Below are positions 11,066 to 23,340 of a stretch of DNA of 64,000 bases, piece after piece (within the stretch, counting starts at the first letter, position 1; the number at the start of each line of letters is the position of its first letter). The stretch covers positions 4,571,501-4,635,500 of the forward strand of contig JAQMRL010000022.1 of assembly GCA_035578175.1 (NCBI GenBank). The letters are read 5' to 3'. A program made the position numbers and the translations under genes. The notes beneath the pieces were generated by a model. It was given only the letters and a program-made list of their open reading frames with translations. It did not search any database and was not told the DNA's origin. This DNA is from Catonia carolina. Its lineage: Eukaryota; Arthropoda; Insecta; Hemiptera; Achilidae.

Positions 11066-11760
11066 TATTTAAATGGCGGTGGGCAATTTCACTTAAAGGA
11101 GAATAGGTACCCAGTGTTACATTCTCCGGAATTTCAAAATCGTCGTGGAGGGTTTTATTGCTTACAGGAGCGTCAGAAACAAGTCTTAAAATTTTTTATT
11201 GAAAGGCCTTGATCGACTTTAAGTTACTTTCTGTCGCTGCTCAAAAGAGTAGGACTGCCATAATTCCAGATTGGTTCCAAAAGGGTTTTCTATATTAAAA
11301 TTTTGGAACGGAATTTAAATTTTGATCGAGGATTAATAAGCAGGAGTAGCTTCTGAGGGTGGTTAAGTTCTAAATGTTTTGAACGCAGATGATTCTTCCG
11401 AGTTAATCGCCTATAAAGCATTAAGCCAAGATATCATACCACTCTGGCCTGGGGAGTATGAATGTCATTCAGCATCACAGGTGGACAAGTTTGATGTGGT
11501 GTGGTGAACATAACCTGTTTTAATTTATTTAGGTTCACCTTAATACGCCAACGAGTAAACCAGTACTGTATTGATAAAAGATGTCGCTGCACCAACCTGA
11601 AAGCTCCATTCGCGCTCTTTTCTTGTACAAGGATTGTCGTGTCGTCAGCAATGTCACGGGTTACCGATGTGTCCTAAATAGGCATATCCGATACAAATAC
11701 GTTATACAGAAATCAGGAAGGTATTGTCCCTTGGGGTACTTCGGCGTAAATAATTGACGC
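11066..11760 (-). mobile_element. Jockey-like LINE fragment (family B)
   Basis: The minus strand begins near 11760 with a VPQGTI-like RT block 4, followed by an ADDTTILVQ-like catalytic motif (the position before ADD reads Ile), then WFTRWRIKVNLNKLK, MFTTPHQTCPPV, YLGLML and a decayed C-terminus. Several frame changes and stops are present. The 3' UTR end (AAATGGCGGTGGG near 11072, read on the plus strand) matches the end of the copy at 1205-1596. Confidence 0.8.
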
Positions 11761-11844
11761 TACAGTAATAATATGTAATACTAATAATAAGATATTAGTA
11801 TCTATTATTAGTAATTTATTATTAGCGGATAATTATTAGTGACA

Positions 11845-12035
11845 TTCCGTGTTTTTTCATAAAAATATCTAATTCCAGCAGAGTTTGATTTCTATTTGGT
11901 ATCATTCATTCATGATTCATATTAGGTTATGTTTTTCATTTCACATTATTAAACATAGGTTGTTTTTTTTATAATTTACATTTGCAAGAAAATAACCGTG
12001 TGTGTTTTATATCACATTTTTTGAAATTATTGAAA
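11845..12035. repeat. Dispersed repeat K, copy 1
   Basis: Collinear with 63690-63905: shared blocks include CATTCATGATT/CACCCGTGATT, ATTAGGTTAT, AAACATAGGTT/AACACAGGTT and ATAATTTACATT. Roughly 70% similar by eye. Not coding and not assigned to a class. Confidence 0.55.
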
Positions 12036-12950
12036 CGGATCATTGTGTAAATATTTTTCACATATTCTACTTCTAATTGTGATTGTTAGTTTTAATACAC
12101 ACGAACTAAGTGTGTAATTAATTAATTACATGAATTCATTGTCATTAAATAACAATTGAAAATTTCAAAACCCAAGAGAAAAAAAGTACATGGATTTTAT
12201 AATAATTTAAAGTTATGTTACTAAATATCTCAGATTGAATAAGAGATGATAGCAGTGCAGTTATAATCATACTAATAATTAAATTTCATCTTTATCGTCA
12301 CAGTGATAATCGTAATTTACAAGGATTTCTTAAATCTTTAAAATTGAATAAATGTCTGAAGAGGAAACGTTGAAATTTAAAATTAAAAGAGCATTAAGGG
12401 GAAAGTTAGTTACATAAAAGAAAAGCATAAAAAGAGTGAGCCGGCTTTTCGGTGATCGATTGGAATTGGGCTGTCATTGATGGAGTAAATCAGTTTGGGC
12501 TGAACTTGTCTAATTACGTTTCAATATAGTACTTCATTCTCCCTATCGCCATCAGTGCCGTTCAACATCTCAGGAGACTTATATTATTCAAAATCCGTTT
12601 CAATTTTTATGCTCGTGAAACTTTTAATGGTTTTACAGTATATTATTTGTTTTCTAATTTAAATAAATTATAGAATCATTAAGTCAATTAAAATAATGTG
12701 ATTGTAAATTACTACGGTAAATAAAATGCGCTATTAAAAATAAAATATGTAACTATGATATTATCTACAACTTTTCCCCTTTCTACCCTGTGAAAGGAAG
12801 TGGTCAAAACTTAAGCACTTAACTTTTCCGAATTATTATTTCTATTCTTGGAATACAGGAACTCAGATTTTCAGAACTGTAGCTCTTCGAAAAGGCATAC
12901 AAATATCACTTAGTTATTTAGGATATTTACCATTTATCTATCCCTTAGAC
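12036..12950. other. AT-rich stretch, no gene seen
   Basis: Mostly AT-rich. A somewhat GC-richer patch at about 12430-12600 has a short open frame (VIDWNWAVIDGVNQFGLNL) that I do not recognise and cannot support as coding. Confidence 0.4.
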
Positions 12951-13200
12951 CAGCAGTTTCCAACCCGGGGTACGCGTACCCCTTGGGGGTGCGCGACGAA
13001 CCGGTTAGGGGTACGCCGAAAATAAAGGGCAATGGCGGACGTTGTTTTTCTGAGTAACTTGGTGGGGTTATTGTACTGACAAGCTTAATGCAAGCCCAGA
13101 TTTAAGGCTTTATTTGTCTACATTTGAACCTGATTTCAAACAATTAAGCGCAACAAAACAGCCTCAAGGGTCACACTTATTATTATGGATTGATAGTTTT
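12951..13200 (+). mobile_element. hAT transposon remnant (left TIR plus transposase C-terminus)
   Basis: Starts with CAGCAGTTTCCAACCCGGGG and GTACGCGTACCCC, a typical hAT terminal repeat. Only ~140 bp later the plus strand reads PDLRLYLSTFEPDFKQLS and KQPQGSH, resembling the extreme C-terminus of BED/FAM200-type hAT transposases (a Leu-rich segment then KQ..-SH). The terminal repeat and the C-terminus are thus almost adjacent: an internal-deletion derivative. I did not find the right terminal repeat before the Merlin sequence that begins near 13335. Confidence 0.65.
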
Positions 13201-13334
13201 CAGTAGAATTTAATATAACTATTTTTGACGATGTCGCAAGTGAATGGTGTTTTTAAATCGGTGTGTGGTGTGTAATTTGAAACATAGTATGGTGAACCGG
13301 TAATTATACGGAGAAAATTAGACTTTAATGAACT

Positions 13335-13725
13335 TTTAAAAAACAATTTTATTGTAACAGAATACTTGTCATTAACTAAGAAAACTTATCATTTAGTACA
13401 AAGCTTACACTAGCGGGTTATACAACTGACTTTTTGATAAATCCGACTGTGTAACACCAGCTAGGTTAATAAATTGTAAACTTTTCATTGTCCCAATACG
13501 ATTAAAAATGAAATGGATCAGCTTGTTACATTCATATTGTTTTAAAATATTAATTGTAAATTTCAGCTGATTTCAGCTAATTTAAAGTAATTTAAGTTAA
13601 TTGTGACGTATCAGTATTAATTACGTTTCATTGTGAAGTCCAATAAGTACCAATGTTTACTAGGATCTGTTCGAATATGTCACGATTACAATGTCGTTGG
13701 CGCCACATGATCCCCGCAAGATAGG
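13335..13725 (-). mobile_element. Merlin-type element 3' end, second copy
   Basis: Aligns along its length with 8225-8620: shared CTAGCGGGTTATACAACTG, TAACACCAGC, ATCAGCTTGTTACATTCAT and the coding tail GTTTCATTGTG. The transposase part is more decayed than in the first copy. It ends abruptly at about 13725 against an LTR-like sequence. Confidence 0.7.
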
Positions 13726-14033
13726 GCATTAATTTCGATATAATAATAAAAATACAAGTTTTTACAAAACGTAAACAATAACTGAATAGAATGGTTACAT
13801 AAAGAGGTAATTATTTAAATAGATACCCGACTCCTTTAAGTGGCCGTACAACAATAGGCTGACCTATACTATACATAACCAATTATGGGTTATATTTCTA
13901 TTTCTTAGAAACCCTATTCATTATTGACTACTAACTATATTATTATTTACATTAACATCTTTTAAATTTCGATCCTTCTCAAGAATTCTCGAACATTCTT
14001 TCCTTTTAGATATTGTCAAAATATGTTACTACA
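13726..14033 (-). repeat. Partial LTR-like repeat
   Basis: Matches 28880-29179: ATTTCGATATAA, AATAGATACCC/AATAGGTACCC, the ACAACAATAGGCTGACC block, CTATTCATTA and TTCTTTCCTTTT. On the minus strand it begins TGTAGTAACATA, like the TGTAAGTTTAACATA start of the other copy. Truncated on its other side. Confidence 0.55.
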
Positions 14034-14655
14034 TTTTCACTAATTTATAAATTCAGTAACACTAAAAAATGTTTAATGATACTTTTGTATACGATAAAAA
14101 GTATTTATTTAACAAAAATATTTTAAAATACTTGTAGGTCTAATTTGGAGTAAACTCGGCCTACAGAACCTAATACAAAGTCTGTTAACAGACTTTTGCA
14201 ACTGTCCTGATCAATGTGGCTTATGACAATGGCAAAGGACATGAATGAGAAAAATTTCTCTCTTTCATTTTACGCCTTCTAATTACTGGTTCAATTTAAA
14301 ACTTTTACGTTTTTTATACATTGGCTTTTTTACGTACTTCTATAATAAAATAAAAACTTATTTTTTAATTCATTAGACAAAAAAGCGAATTGTTAATAAA
14401 CGAAAGTAAGATTAAAATCCGATTTATGTTTCTTCATTTTAACACTAATAATCCCCCCCATTCACTGCGTTTCGCAAACTAATCTTAAAGCGTTTAACTT
14501 CTAACCCGAACGCTAAAAGTAAGACCACAATTTTTACAAATAAAACTAATTACAATTGGAAACAAGAATTTTGTTGACATCATTATGAGTGAGACATCAG
14601 TGGAAAGGTGTGAAATATGTCCTGGAAACAACTGTAAATCTCGTACAATGAACAG
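14034..14655. other. AT-rich stretch, no gene seen
   Basis: No open frame or repeat assignment that I can support before the palindrome. Confidence 0.4.
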
Positions 14656-14947
14656 CCAAAAAAACAAAATTATATATAATACTCACCTCAGAGTATTACA
14701 TGACATTCAAGATATCTTTTGTCTCTCTCGGAGGCATTATCAGGAACACACTACACCAATCACAAAAAACACATGGGTTTTGAGTGATTCGTACAGTGTG
14801 TTAAATCACACAAAACACATTTGTGTTTCGTGTGATTGGTGTAGTCTGTAGTGTATTCCTGATGATGTCTCCGAAAGAGACAAAAGATATCTTGAATATT
14901 ATGTAATACTCTGAGGTGAGTATTACGTATAATTTTGTTTTGTTTGG
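14656..14947. repeat. Long palindrome (foldback element)
   Basis: The left arm from 14656 (CCAAAAAAACAAAATTATA, AATACTCACCTCAGAGTATT, AAGATATCTTTTGTCTCT, CACTACACCAATCACA) is mirrored by the right arm ending TGTTTTGTTTGG at 14947. Arms are ~120-130 bp, mostly identical with a small insertion in the right arm, and the loop is ~45 bp. An ORF at 14585-14851 crosses one arm and is not considered real. Likely a MITE-like foldback, class unknown. Confidence 0.85.
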
Positions 14948-17200
14948 TAGTTTATTGTATTCTATATATATTTATTGTATGCAAACAAAGGAAATAATGT
15001 TTGATAAAATAATATATAGTACAGATATATACTCGTATGTAAAATCTTATAAGAAAGTAATTACACCTCGTTAAAAATAAAACTAGAATTTTACTAGAAC
15101 AAAGCCATCCGACCCCTTAGATATTTATTTTATTCTTAATCTAACAAGAATAATTTTAATAATACGTTAACTAATTAAAATGAAAATACGGAAAAGATTT
15201 AAGGAATTATATCTAATTTGTCATTGAGTCGTAATGTATTTTTAATCGTTCATTAAAAATATAGTATAAGCTCTTGTTAGCAAGTAATCTTTTATAAACT
15301 GTGCATATATATGTATTTATTAAAACAATTTATTTCTTTGGAATAAAAGATTTTAAGGTATTAAGTGGTTTTGCATAAAAATTGCATTTTGCTAATGAAC
15401 GCTGTAAGTTTTGTATTGGTTTGTCGAAAGCCAGAGCTAATTAGCAGTGATTTCGTATTTGAAAATAGGTGAACTTCACCAGTTAATCACTTCTACTGAA
15501 TTTCTATTACAATAAGAACATTTAAAAATTCTATTTAAATTCAAGAAAGCAATATAATACTGTACTACTCACTTTTAATGCGATTTTTTTAATACTAGTT
15601 TAATACTTTTAAAAAATGTTTCTTTTTTATTTTAAAATTATCCAGCGCAGTACGTAAAGAAGAAATCTCTTGTGGTAATCTAAAGAATGTTTTAAGTTTT
15701 TCTCTTTCTTAATGTGAAATACTATTCAGGTCAGTCAATTATTTCTAGTCATCATTAGTCTTTTCTGACGCATTTGAAAAACACATTGAATTATTTCACT
15801 CTTAACTTTTGTAAGTTTTGTAGTTTAATTCTTTCTAAAAATTTGTTCTACTTTTTTAATATAATTTTTTACATCTTAGAACATCATTTTCCTTAACGAA
15901 TTACGTAGAAAAGAAATTTATACTAGCAAGCTCCCGGACGCTGCACTTCACCGCAAACTTAATTTAAGTGCTTAATATCTCACACAACCTTACAACCTTA
16001 CACATTGAGTAGGCCGTACAAATACAACCATCTGTACTAGAAACAAAATTTCTTTACATCAATAAGATTCATTAGTGGAATTGAAAAGTAAGAAAAATCT
16101 GGGGTGAAACATTTACAATACTTTCACTTCACAATGTAAATAATTAAAACGCTTATGTTAAACGCTTATGTTTCATCAAGAGTAAACAACGTAAAATCAA
16201 AAAAGTAACCTAATTTTAATGAATAAGTGAATGGGAAAAATTAAAATCAACCTCTGCATGACGTAAAAATACGGAAAATCACTAATTGACACTAAATCAA
16301 GCTCTTTAGAAAAACCGCTTGAAATAAAAGTAGTAGGTTTTTTAATTTCCTGTAACTTCGATTACATACTACACCTGCATACTGAGGCTCCAATCTAAAA
16401 AAACAATTTTTTTTACCAAGAAAGCACAGCTCTTCCAAGATTTTTATCAGGCATGGCGGCTTACCCTTATAATGTAGAGCATAAGAAATGTAGCGAATGC
16501 AATTTTATAAAAGCCGTATTTGACAAAACCGCCAAAAAGCGAAAAATAAGATGAATAAATTACTACTTCTGGTTCACCGATTTTGGTGAAAATATTAGTA
16601 GCTATCTGGTTTCCTTGTGGTACTTAACTTAAGTTCTAACTTCGTACTGTTCCGGTTTTTAAATAATTTGTACACACGCACACACACACTTACACACATA
16701 CTAATCACTAAAACACTTTTTTTGGGTTCAGGGGTCCTGAAAACGTGCATTTTCGGTGAAGTATCGATTTATATAAATCGACTGGAATCAAAACGTTTCG
16801 TTTTTATATTCATATAAGGCATGAGAAAGCAAAAAACAATGATAAATTGTAAAGCGGCACTATACCGTATCGGTTACCTGACTGCAAATTGCAATAGACT
16901 ATGCTCGATTGATTGTAAAATACAGTAGAATTGAAGTATAGAACACATTGTAGAATTAACAATACAAAAAAAATAAAATAAAGATGACTTAATTTTACCT
17001 ATCAAATATTTTTTCCAAAATTTTATAATTACGTCGCACCGTGTAGATATTACCCAGGATGGTCTACTTTCCGACATTGAACATTGGAATCGGTTGCGTA
17101 TTTTTTTATTATAACTCGCAGTACAAATATACAAAAGACACTTCTTTATGAAGTATTTATATAAATTTCTTACAATTTTAGTAATTAAAATTATAAAATC
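14948..17200. other. AT-rich stretch, no gene seen; short (AC)n at 16674-16700
   Basis: Only short frames. A small CA-rich tract lies at about 16674-16700. Confidence 0.4.
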
Positions 17201-17207
17201 GTCTTCT

Positions 17208-17285
17208 CCATGGCGAGGTTATAAAACACCAGACTGTGTTTGAGTACTAGTAGGAAATTTCGGGTTCCAATTTCACTGATGGTGT
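17208..17285 (+). repeat. Possible degenerate tRNA-like / SINE head
   Basis: TGGCGAGGTT (A-box-like) about 50 bp before CGGGTTCCAATTTC (B-box-like, 17261-17274). Spacing fits a Pol III internal promoter, but stems are poor. Confidence 0.3.
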
Positions 17286-19835
17286 GATGTAACCCATTGT
17301 AGTATCTAGTAGCTATAGTTGATAACAAGCCGTTAAAGTGGAGTTAAAATGAGAAAAATGAAATAATAAATGTATTAAGAAATGAAATAAAATAGATAAA
17401 AGTTAATGGTACTACAGAACTTTGTTTAAATTGATCAATTTAATAACTTCGGTCCGGATATTTAACCTTAATATAGCAGTTTACATTGCAAACATTGTGC
17501 ATTATCAAAATGTAATAATAGTAACTAATATTGATTATTTCCATTAATCTATAACCTAAAGTACATAGTGTGTTGTAAATTGTATGCACAAACTATTTTA
17601 ATTTAATGTTATTAAATAGTAGATTTACAATAATGGAACGCTCATCTTTCATAATGAATTAGAAGTGGTTAGTATTAATAACCCATTAAAGGCATAGGGG
17701 AATCCCTAATAAATCTTCTTGTATTTTTGAAATAAGTTATCATATTTTGGATAAGTTTCTTCTGCTTTCTGAAACCTGGCCGTTAATAGACAAAATATGG
17801 CCAATACAATTTTTTATCATTAAGGATAATATTTTATGCTAGCAATTGCGCTTTCTTTGTTTATTGGAAAATACAGTACTGCATGAATCCGAGCTTCGTG
17901 CAGCTGCGGGATGAATGGGACAGACGACCAGACTGCTACTACGTCATAACACTCACTGCTTTTTGTTAGGCAGTAGGCTGCCTAGTGTAGTGATATACTT
18001 GGGTGTTGTTTTGACGTACCCTTTTTGACGTACCTGTAGACGTACCCTTCTCTTTGGGATTTGCTTGTGAGCTTATTTATAGTAGTATGTTCGTATGTGT
18101 GTTATTATTATTATTATTATTATTATTGTAAAACCTTTTTGGACTTAAAGTATCCAATTGTGGGGGATGACAACCCACTCCAACATATAAATCCTTCAAA
18201 TATTTCAATCAAAACTACTCAGAACAATCACGTCATCACCGAGAACATATCAAAAGATGTACTACGCACAGAATTAAAAATTTCTACAATTCAATAAAAA
18301 GTCCAAACATTCAGTAAACATCAAAGGAGACTTAATCACAACATATATCATCTTGCTGTCTCACTTTGTTTTATAATGACAGTAAAATACATTAAACAAT
18401 TTACGAAGTTCCTCCAATGGGAGGTTTTCTTCAGCCACGGAATATAAAAAGCAAACTCATCTGCTTATTATTATCGACAAAAGAATAGAATGTAGCGTTT
18501 GCTACATTAAAAAATAAACAAATAAAAAGATAACTTTTTATGAAAATTTATTTATTTTTAATGAACATCTAAAAATCATTGGTCCTTTCTTTTGTAGAAA
18601 TTACAAACTAAATATTTTTTTAATGAAAAGAATAAGAACTTAAGGAATTGAATCAGAACGTAGGTATGATTCCTTACCATTTGTACATGTCTTCTTTTGT
18701 ATTCCCAAAAGAAATTATTTTGCTTCTCACATTTCAATATTTTTGACATTGATGTTTCTACCGATACAAAACTATGATTATTAATACGCTACTTCAGCGG
18801 TATGTAAAATGAATATAACAAACTGTATCTCTTGAAAATCTATACGGGCGCTAGAATATGATGAAAAATACTTTTAAAAATGATTCAGTCGTCGTGGTAT
18901 TGGTTTTTCATGAAAATAATTTTATAAATAAATATCTTTCCGTTTTCAAATATACTGCTGGTATTGTATACTGTATATACTTATCAACCTGATTGTATGT
19001 GAACGCGCTGATCTGCGTACGACGGTCTTAGTATTCATATCTGGGTTTGTATAAATCCTTCAATATATAGTATTCAAGTTTAAAAGTTATATTCATCCTT
19101 TGTGAAATAAAAGTCAATATCATATTCATAGTTAACTCACCCTTAACGAAACATAGCCTAGGGTTTTAATTTAACTTCAATTACTCGTTTTTGCGCATGT
19201 TTACACAAATATGTTTTTTATATCTTACAAAATATTTGAAATGACGGTCACTGAATTGACAGGTTTATTTTACATTTGTATTGCTTAGGGTAAATTGTAT
19301 TTCATATTATTATTACAAAATGGTAACTTTGAGATGAATTTATTGATGGAGTTAAAGTTCAGAATAAAAAAAGGGTGAGATAAATGTATGTGTTATATGA
19401 ATATGATTTACTGCTCTAATACTAAACAGGATATGTGTACTTGTTAAAAACTAGCCACTAGTAACTAGAAATATGATTTTGAACATGAAAATTATTACAT
19501 TACTTTTTCTACTTTAAAATTATTTTTTTATATCATACATGTTCTATGAAAATTCATTTTTAATAGTAGCCGTTAAACCGAATTCAAAATGAGGTTTCTC
19601 AATGCAGCATATGCCTAGACCTACCACCAACACAATGTACAACATTACCCACCGTCGTAGAAGATCTTAGTACACAAAGACCTTGTTAGGACAATGGGAA
19701 GACTTCAACATCACTTAGACCTTATGTAAGACCGGTAAAAATTACTTTTAAAAACTAAAGAATTTATACCAATAAACATTTTTATTTATATTTTTTAAAT
19801 ATTTATACCACGTCGTTAAAATATCCAAATGTTAT
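17286..19835. other. AT-rich stretch, no gene seen
   Basis: Contains a GC-richer patch (17880-18055) with three GACGTACC words at 18013-18047 and a (TTA)n microsatellite at 18102-18127. The frame through the microsatellite (YYYYYYYY) is an artefact. Confidence 0.4.
18102..18127. repeat. (TTA)n microsatellite
   Basis: About nine uninterrupted TTA units. Confidence 0.9.
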
Positions 19836-19839
19836 ATTT

Positions 19840-20010
19840 TAACAATATAATAATTTCAAGCAAAAACACCGATAAATATCTCGGATTCAACCTAGACAGA
19901 TGCCCAAATTGGATAATACATATTTATAAAAAAAAAACTGGTCATAGAAATTTAAACTATTCTTTTAGCTATTATGAATGAAATAAACATTTTTCCTTTA
20001 AAAACTTTTA
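19840..20010 (+). mobile_element. Jockey-like LINE fragment, part 1 (split by SINEs)
   Basis: The plus strand reads KYLGFNLDRCPNWIIHIYK and then NIFPLKTFIIQK-like residues, equivalent to YLG.LDRRL.W..HI through LSLK.KL.IYK of fuller jockey copies. The protein sense breaks off at about 20010 and resumes at 20546, with two SINE pieces between. Confidence 0.7.
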
Positions 20011-20280
20011 TTATTCAAAAAATTTCCGAGACCAAGGTTTAAATCCTAATAAAGGTAGGCTAATAACTTTTATACGGATTTGAATACTAGACAGTGATTG
20101 CCGATATTATTAGATGGTTGTAATTCAATTAACAATTCTCTCTCAGGAGTAGTCGGCCTGAGTTTGTACAACACTGCACTTCATTCACACGTCACATATA
20201 TCACCTCATCTCATTGGGTAATGGAGTTGCTTATTGTTCTTAAATTGAACAGATTCCAACATGCACACGTTAGGGATTAA
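20011..20280 (+). repeat. tRNA-derived SINE, 5'-truncated copy 1
   Basis: Starts near the B box (GGTTTAAATCCTAA) and carries the family body: GAATACTAGACAGTG, TCTCTCAGGAGTAGTCGG, CATCTCATTGGGTAATGG and the end ACGTTAGGGATTAAAAA. The A box is missing. Directly followed by a second piece. Confidence 0.8.
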
Positions 20281-20545
20281 AAAACAAAATGTTAAAATCC
20301 TAGTTAAGGTAAGTTACTTAAATACTCACTGGAATACTAAACAGTGGTTACCGGTGTACTTTGATAACAGAAGTTCAATAACCCATACAGTCTCAGGAAT
20401 GGTCGGACTGTACAAGACTACAATCTCATTTACACCTCATACATTTCATCTTCATCTCGTAGGGTTATCAGGATTCCTTATTGTTCTAAAATTGAAGAGA
20501 TGGCAATTTGCATACATTAGGGCTTTAAAATATAAGTATATATAT
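20281..20545 (+). repeat. tRNA-derived SINE, 5'-truncated copy 2
   Basis: Resumes at AATCCTAGTTAAGGTAAG and repeats the same body (GGAATACTAAACAGTGG, GTCTCAGGAATGGTCGG, TCATCTCGTAGGG, CATTAGGGCTTTAAA). Head-to-tail with copy 1, lacking the same 5' part. Confidence 0.8.
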
Positions 20546-20760
20546 AACTACAAAAACGTTTTCAAATCAGCCTAAACATTATCAATTTGGGGTGAATCCA
20601 ATCTCTCAAGTATTCTAATTATTAAACATTTTCAATCGAAAGTCCTCCTTTTAATAGCCTGCTAATGTACCCATGATTGTTACATAAAAATGCTATTGAA
20701 ATTGATTACGAATTCTCTCTCAGCAAATTAATATTCTGAAACATTTTCATTAGCCATATA
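20546..20760 (+). mobile_element. Jockey-like LINE fragment, part 2
   Basis: Continues the copy begun at 19840: YKNVFKSA, then LSIWGESNLSS and KHFQSKVLLLIA, equivalent to YK...KP.WTYGI.LWG..S.SNI..IQ.FQSK.LR of fuller copies. Stops and frame changes follow. Confidence 0.7.
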
Positions 20761-21059
20761 AGGAAAAAAACATTTGGTTGAAATAATCCTTTCCCTCAAA
20801 TCGGAAAGAAACTTTTTTCCGCGTTTTTAAAATTAAATCTATACGAGTATAATAATAGGTAACCAAACTACTCATATTAGCTTTCATCTGTACGTAATTA
20901 TTCTGATAAAGTTTAAAGTTATTATAGTAGAAAGCACACAAATGGCGACTTTTGTAGCGTCAGCTTATTGTACCACTACTTCACTCACCCATCCGATCAT
21001 ATTAGTTTATAGTTGTTGACTTCGTACATCTCTTTAACGCACACGCACAAAACGTAATA

Positions 21060-22213
21060 CAGACGGACCTCCACATATCGAAATTGTAGGTTGCTAATAA
21101 AACAATTTGATATAAAGAAACTTCGATAAAGTGAAACGCTGTTTTTTTTCATTATGACTGCCACTTCTATTACGTGGATTACTCGACCGTACCCGTATTG
21201 CTCAAATAAAAGTATTTGTTTACAATAAAGTTTGTTTTATTGTACAGTATTTTAAGGCTACGCACTATTCTTAAATGACAACTGTGTTTGGTTAAAAATA
21301 ATTAAATAAAAACAGTAATGAAAAACATGCATCTGCTGGATATTCTGCTACAATAACTTCCTCATCTACCCTTAAAAATTCACAGAGTGAAATATCGTCG
21401 TTGATCGTGGCTGCCGACCGTAAATGGACCCAACAATCCTTAATTTGCGGTAGTACAGTAATAACTTCCACGACAGTTTTTCAGAGAAGCCAGCTTTTAA
21501 AAAAACATTTTTTATCGTCGATTCCACAACATCATTTTGCCACACCTTTGCTAGTTCTGATATAGGGAGGCTGAGGTTAATAACATTTCAATAGGTTTAT
21601 CATTTTCCGACGCAAAAATAAGTCTCTTGAGAACTCGTTTTCTACTCGTAAAATACATTTTTAGTGTTTTAATAAGTATATAAAAGTAAAGTATAAGTAT
21701 TTAGTTTTAATAAGTTAATAAAAGTTTCAATGTAGTATTTGGAGAGAAAAACAAGCTTCACGTACTTACTTTTTTGAGACAGAAGACGGATGTACAGGGC
21801 AATCATCCACAAAAAGAACAACTTTTCTCTTTTGCTTAGGCATGTTTTTATCTCGTAACATTTTTACCCATTTGAAAACTGCTTCGTCCACATCATCGTA
21901 TTTACATATTTTTCATCGTACATAGTATACGAGTACAAGTGCAAGAGTACCACACTACTCTTACACGTTGACTACAGTAGTCAACGTACTGTATTGTCAC
22001 GTTGCCCTCTCTTACTGTTTTGGATTGACTGGTATGTTGTGGGAGGGCTACATGAAGTTCTATCTATATTTTTACTAAAATTAAGTTTGATATTTAGAAT
22101 TTGTTTTCGTTATACAGAAACATTTTTCCATTAAATTTTTTGCGGGACTTAAGAAATATTTCGAATATAAAGAATTTCGATTTATAAAAGTTCGATAAAT
22201 AGAGGTTCGACTG
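21060..22213 (-). mobile_element. pogo/Tigger-like DNA transposon, internally deleted
   Basis: A 1154-bp element with imperfect terminal repeats: CAGACGGACCTCCACATATC at the left and CAGTCGAACCTCTATTTATC on the opposite strand at the right, each flanked by TA. On the minus strand (about 21930 down to 21780) DDVDEAVFKWVKMLRDKNMP, the end of a CENP-B-type DNA-binding region, runs directly into KQKRKVVLFVDDCPVHP, the second catalytic aspartate block of the DDE domain. The earlier DDE half is deleted. Further down, a MWQNDVVESTIKNVF-like segment and KAGF are the domain that follows. Non-autonomous. Confidence 0.85.
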
Positions 22214-22579
22214 TATATACTTGCACGCGTGCAACCAAGCGTTGATACATAATACATCCCTTCGTACACATTGAACAGAATGACGTTTAGCATTTATCAC
22301 AAAACCAAAATAGTTGTTTATGATTCATATTTGAAACATATTATACAGTAATATTTTTAGAATGGGGCTGTGTATCATTAAAATTTACTATACATGTATA
22401 CCATCGGAGGGGAACAATTCAGATACGGCAAGTGGGAAGTGGGGATGTAGGCCTACGCATGTGTAGTAAAATGTCCTTATTGAAATGGTTCCTACTATAG
22501 GAACAATATGCAGTTATGAGAAAGCAAATAACTTTTTAGGAATATTATATATTTACAGTAAAATACAATAGTGGTCAAA
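22214..22579. other. AT-rich stretch, no gene seen
   Basis: Flank between the pogo element and a LINE. Nothing recognisable. Confidence 0.4.
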
Positions 22580-23340
22580 TCAGAGGTAATTTTGTAGATA
22601 GAGTTGAAACTTTTAAATATTTGGGTGAGAGCATTAGTTACGAATGCAATGAAAAAGTCGCCTGGAACGAGAAAATTGCCAAACTCACCATAGAAAACAT
22701 CTTACCAAAAACCACATACAACCAAAAATATTCTATCAATAATACCAAACTTAAACACTACAAATCAGTCCTTAAATCTCAAGTGATCTACGGAAGTGAA
22801 ACTCTCTTCAGCATCGACAGTGATGGAACAAAAGAGAAACTTAGAAAAGTTGAGAGAAGAATCTTAAGAACTTGTATCAAGAAAAACCACCAAATCGATT
22901 GACAATACAGGTTTTTACCAAACGAACAAATCTGCAAAGATATAGAACCAGTCACAATTGCAATGTGAAAAAATATAATTTTCTTCCTGGAACATATACT
23001 GAGAACTCCAGCAACACGCCTTCTAAGAAGAATCACTGAGAAATTACTAACAGCTAAATCTGATAAAGCTATAATAACCTGGCTCAGAGAAATTCACAAC
23101 GACATGAAAGAACTTGACTTAACCATAGAGGACCTAATGCAACGTACATTTTGTATAAACACCAAATGGGAAATCACAAAGTTCGATTGACCACCAAAAC
23201 AGTCAAACTCACAATTGGGGTTTGTTCAGATGAACTCAAGAAAATAAGAGCTAAAATAAAACGTTTTGGAACAGCAAGAAGAAGAAATTGAAGAAGAACG
23301 ATCCAAAATGGCTAAAGTGAACCTATGTGGTCATTCAAAA
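22580..23340 (+). mobile_element. LINE RT C-terminal remnant (family E)
   Basis: The plus strand reads VETFKYLGESISYEC, LKSQVIYGSETLFSI (the YGSE block after the RT core), KLRKVERRILRTCI, then after a stop FLEHILRTPATRLLRRI and WLREIHNDMKELDLTIEDL. The block 22621-22902 is open for 93 codons. Same family as 230-700 and 32213-33110. Lacks the catalytic FADD region, several stops. Confidence 0.85.

Noticed and set aside
14585..14851. 88-codon ORF MSETSVERCEICPGNN...
   Set aside because: Runs through one arm and the loop of the palindrome; the other arm does not preserve it.
18061..18297. 78-codon ORF with a run of Tyr
   Set aside because: Produced by the (TTA)n microsatellite; no other support.
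20098..20575. ORFs of 60 and 104 codons on the plus strand
   Set aside because: They lie within SINE units, which are non-coding Pol III products.
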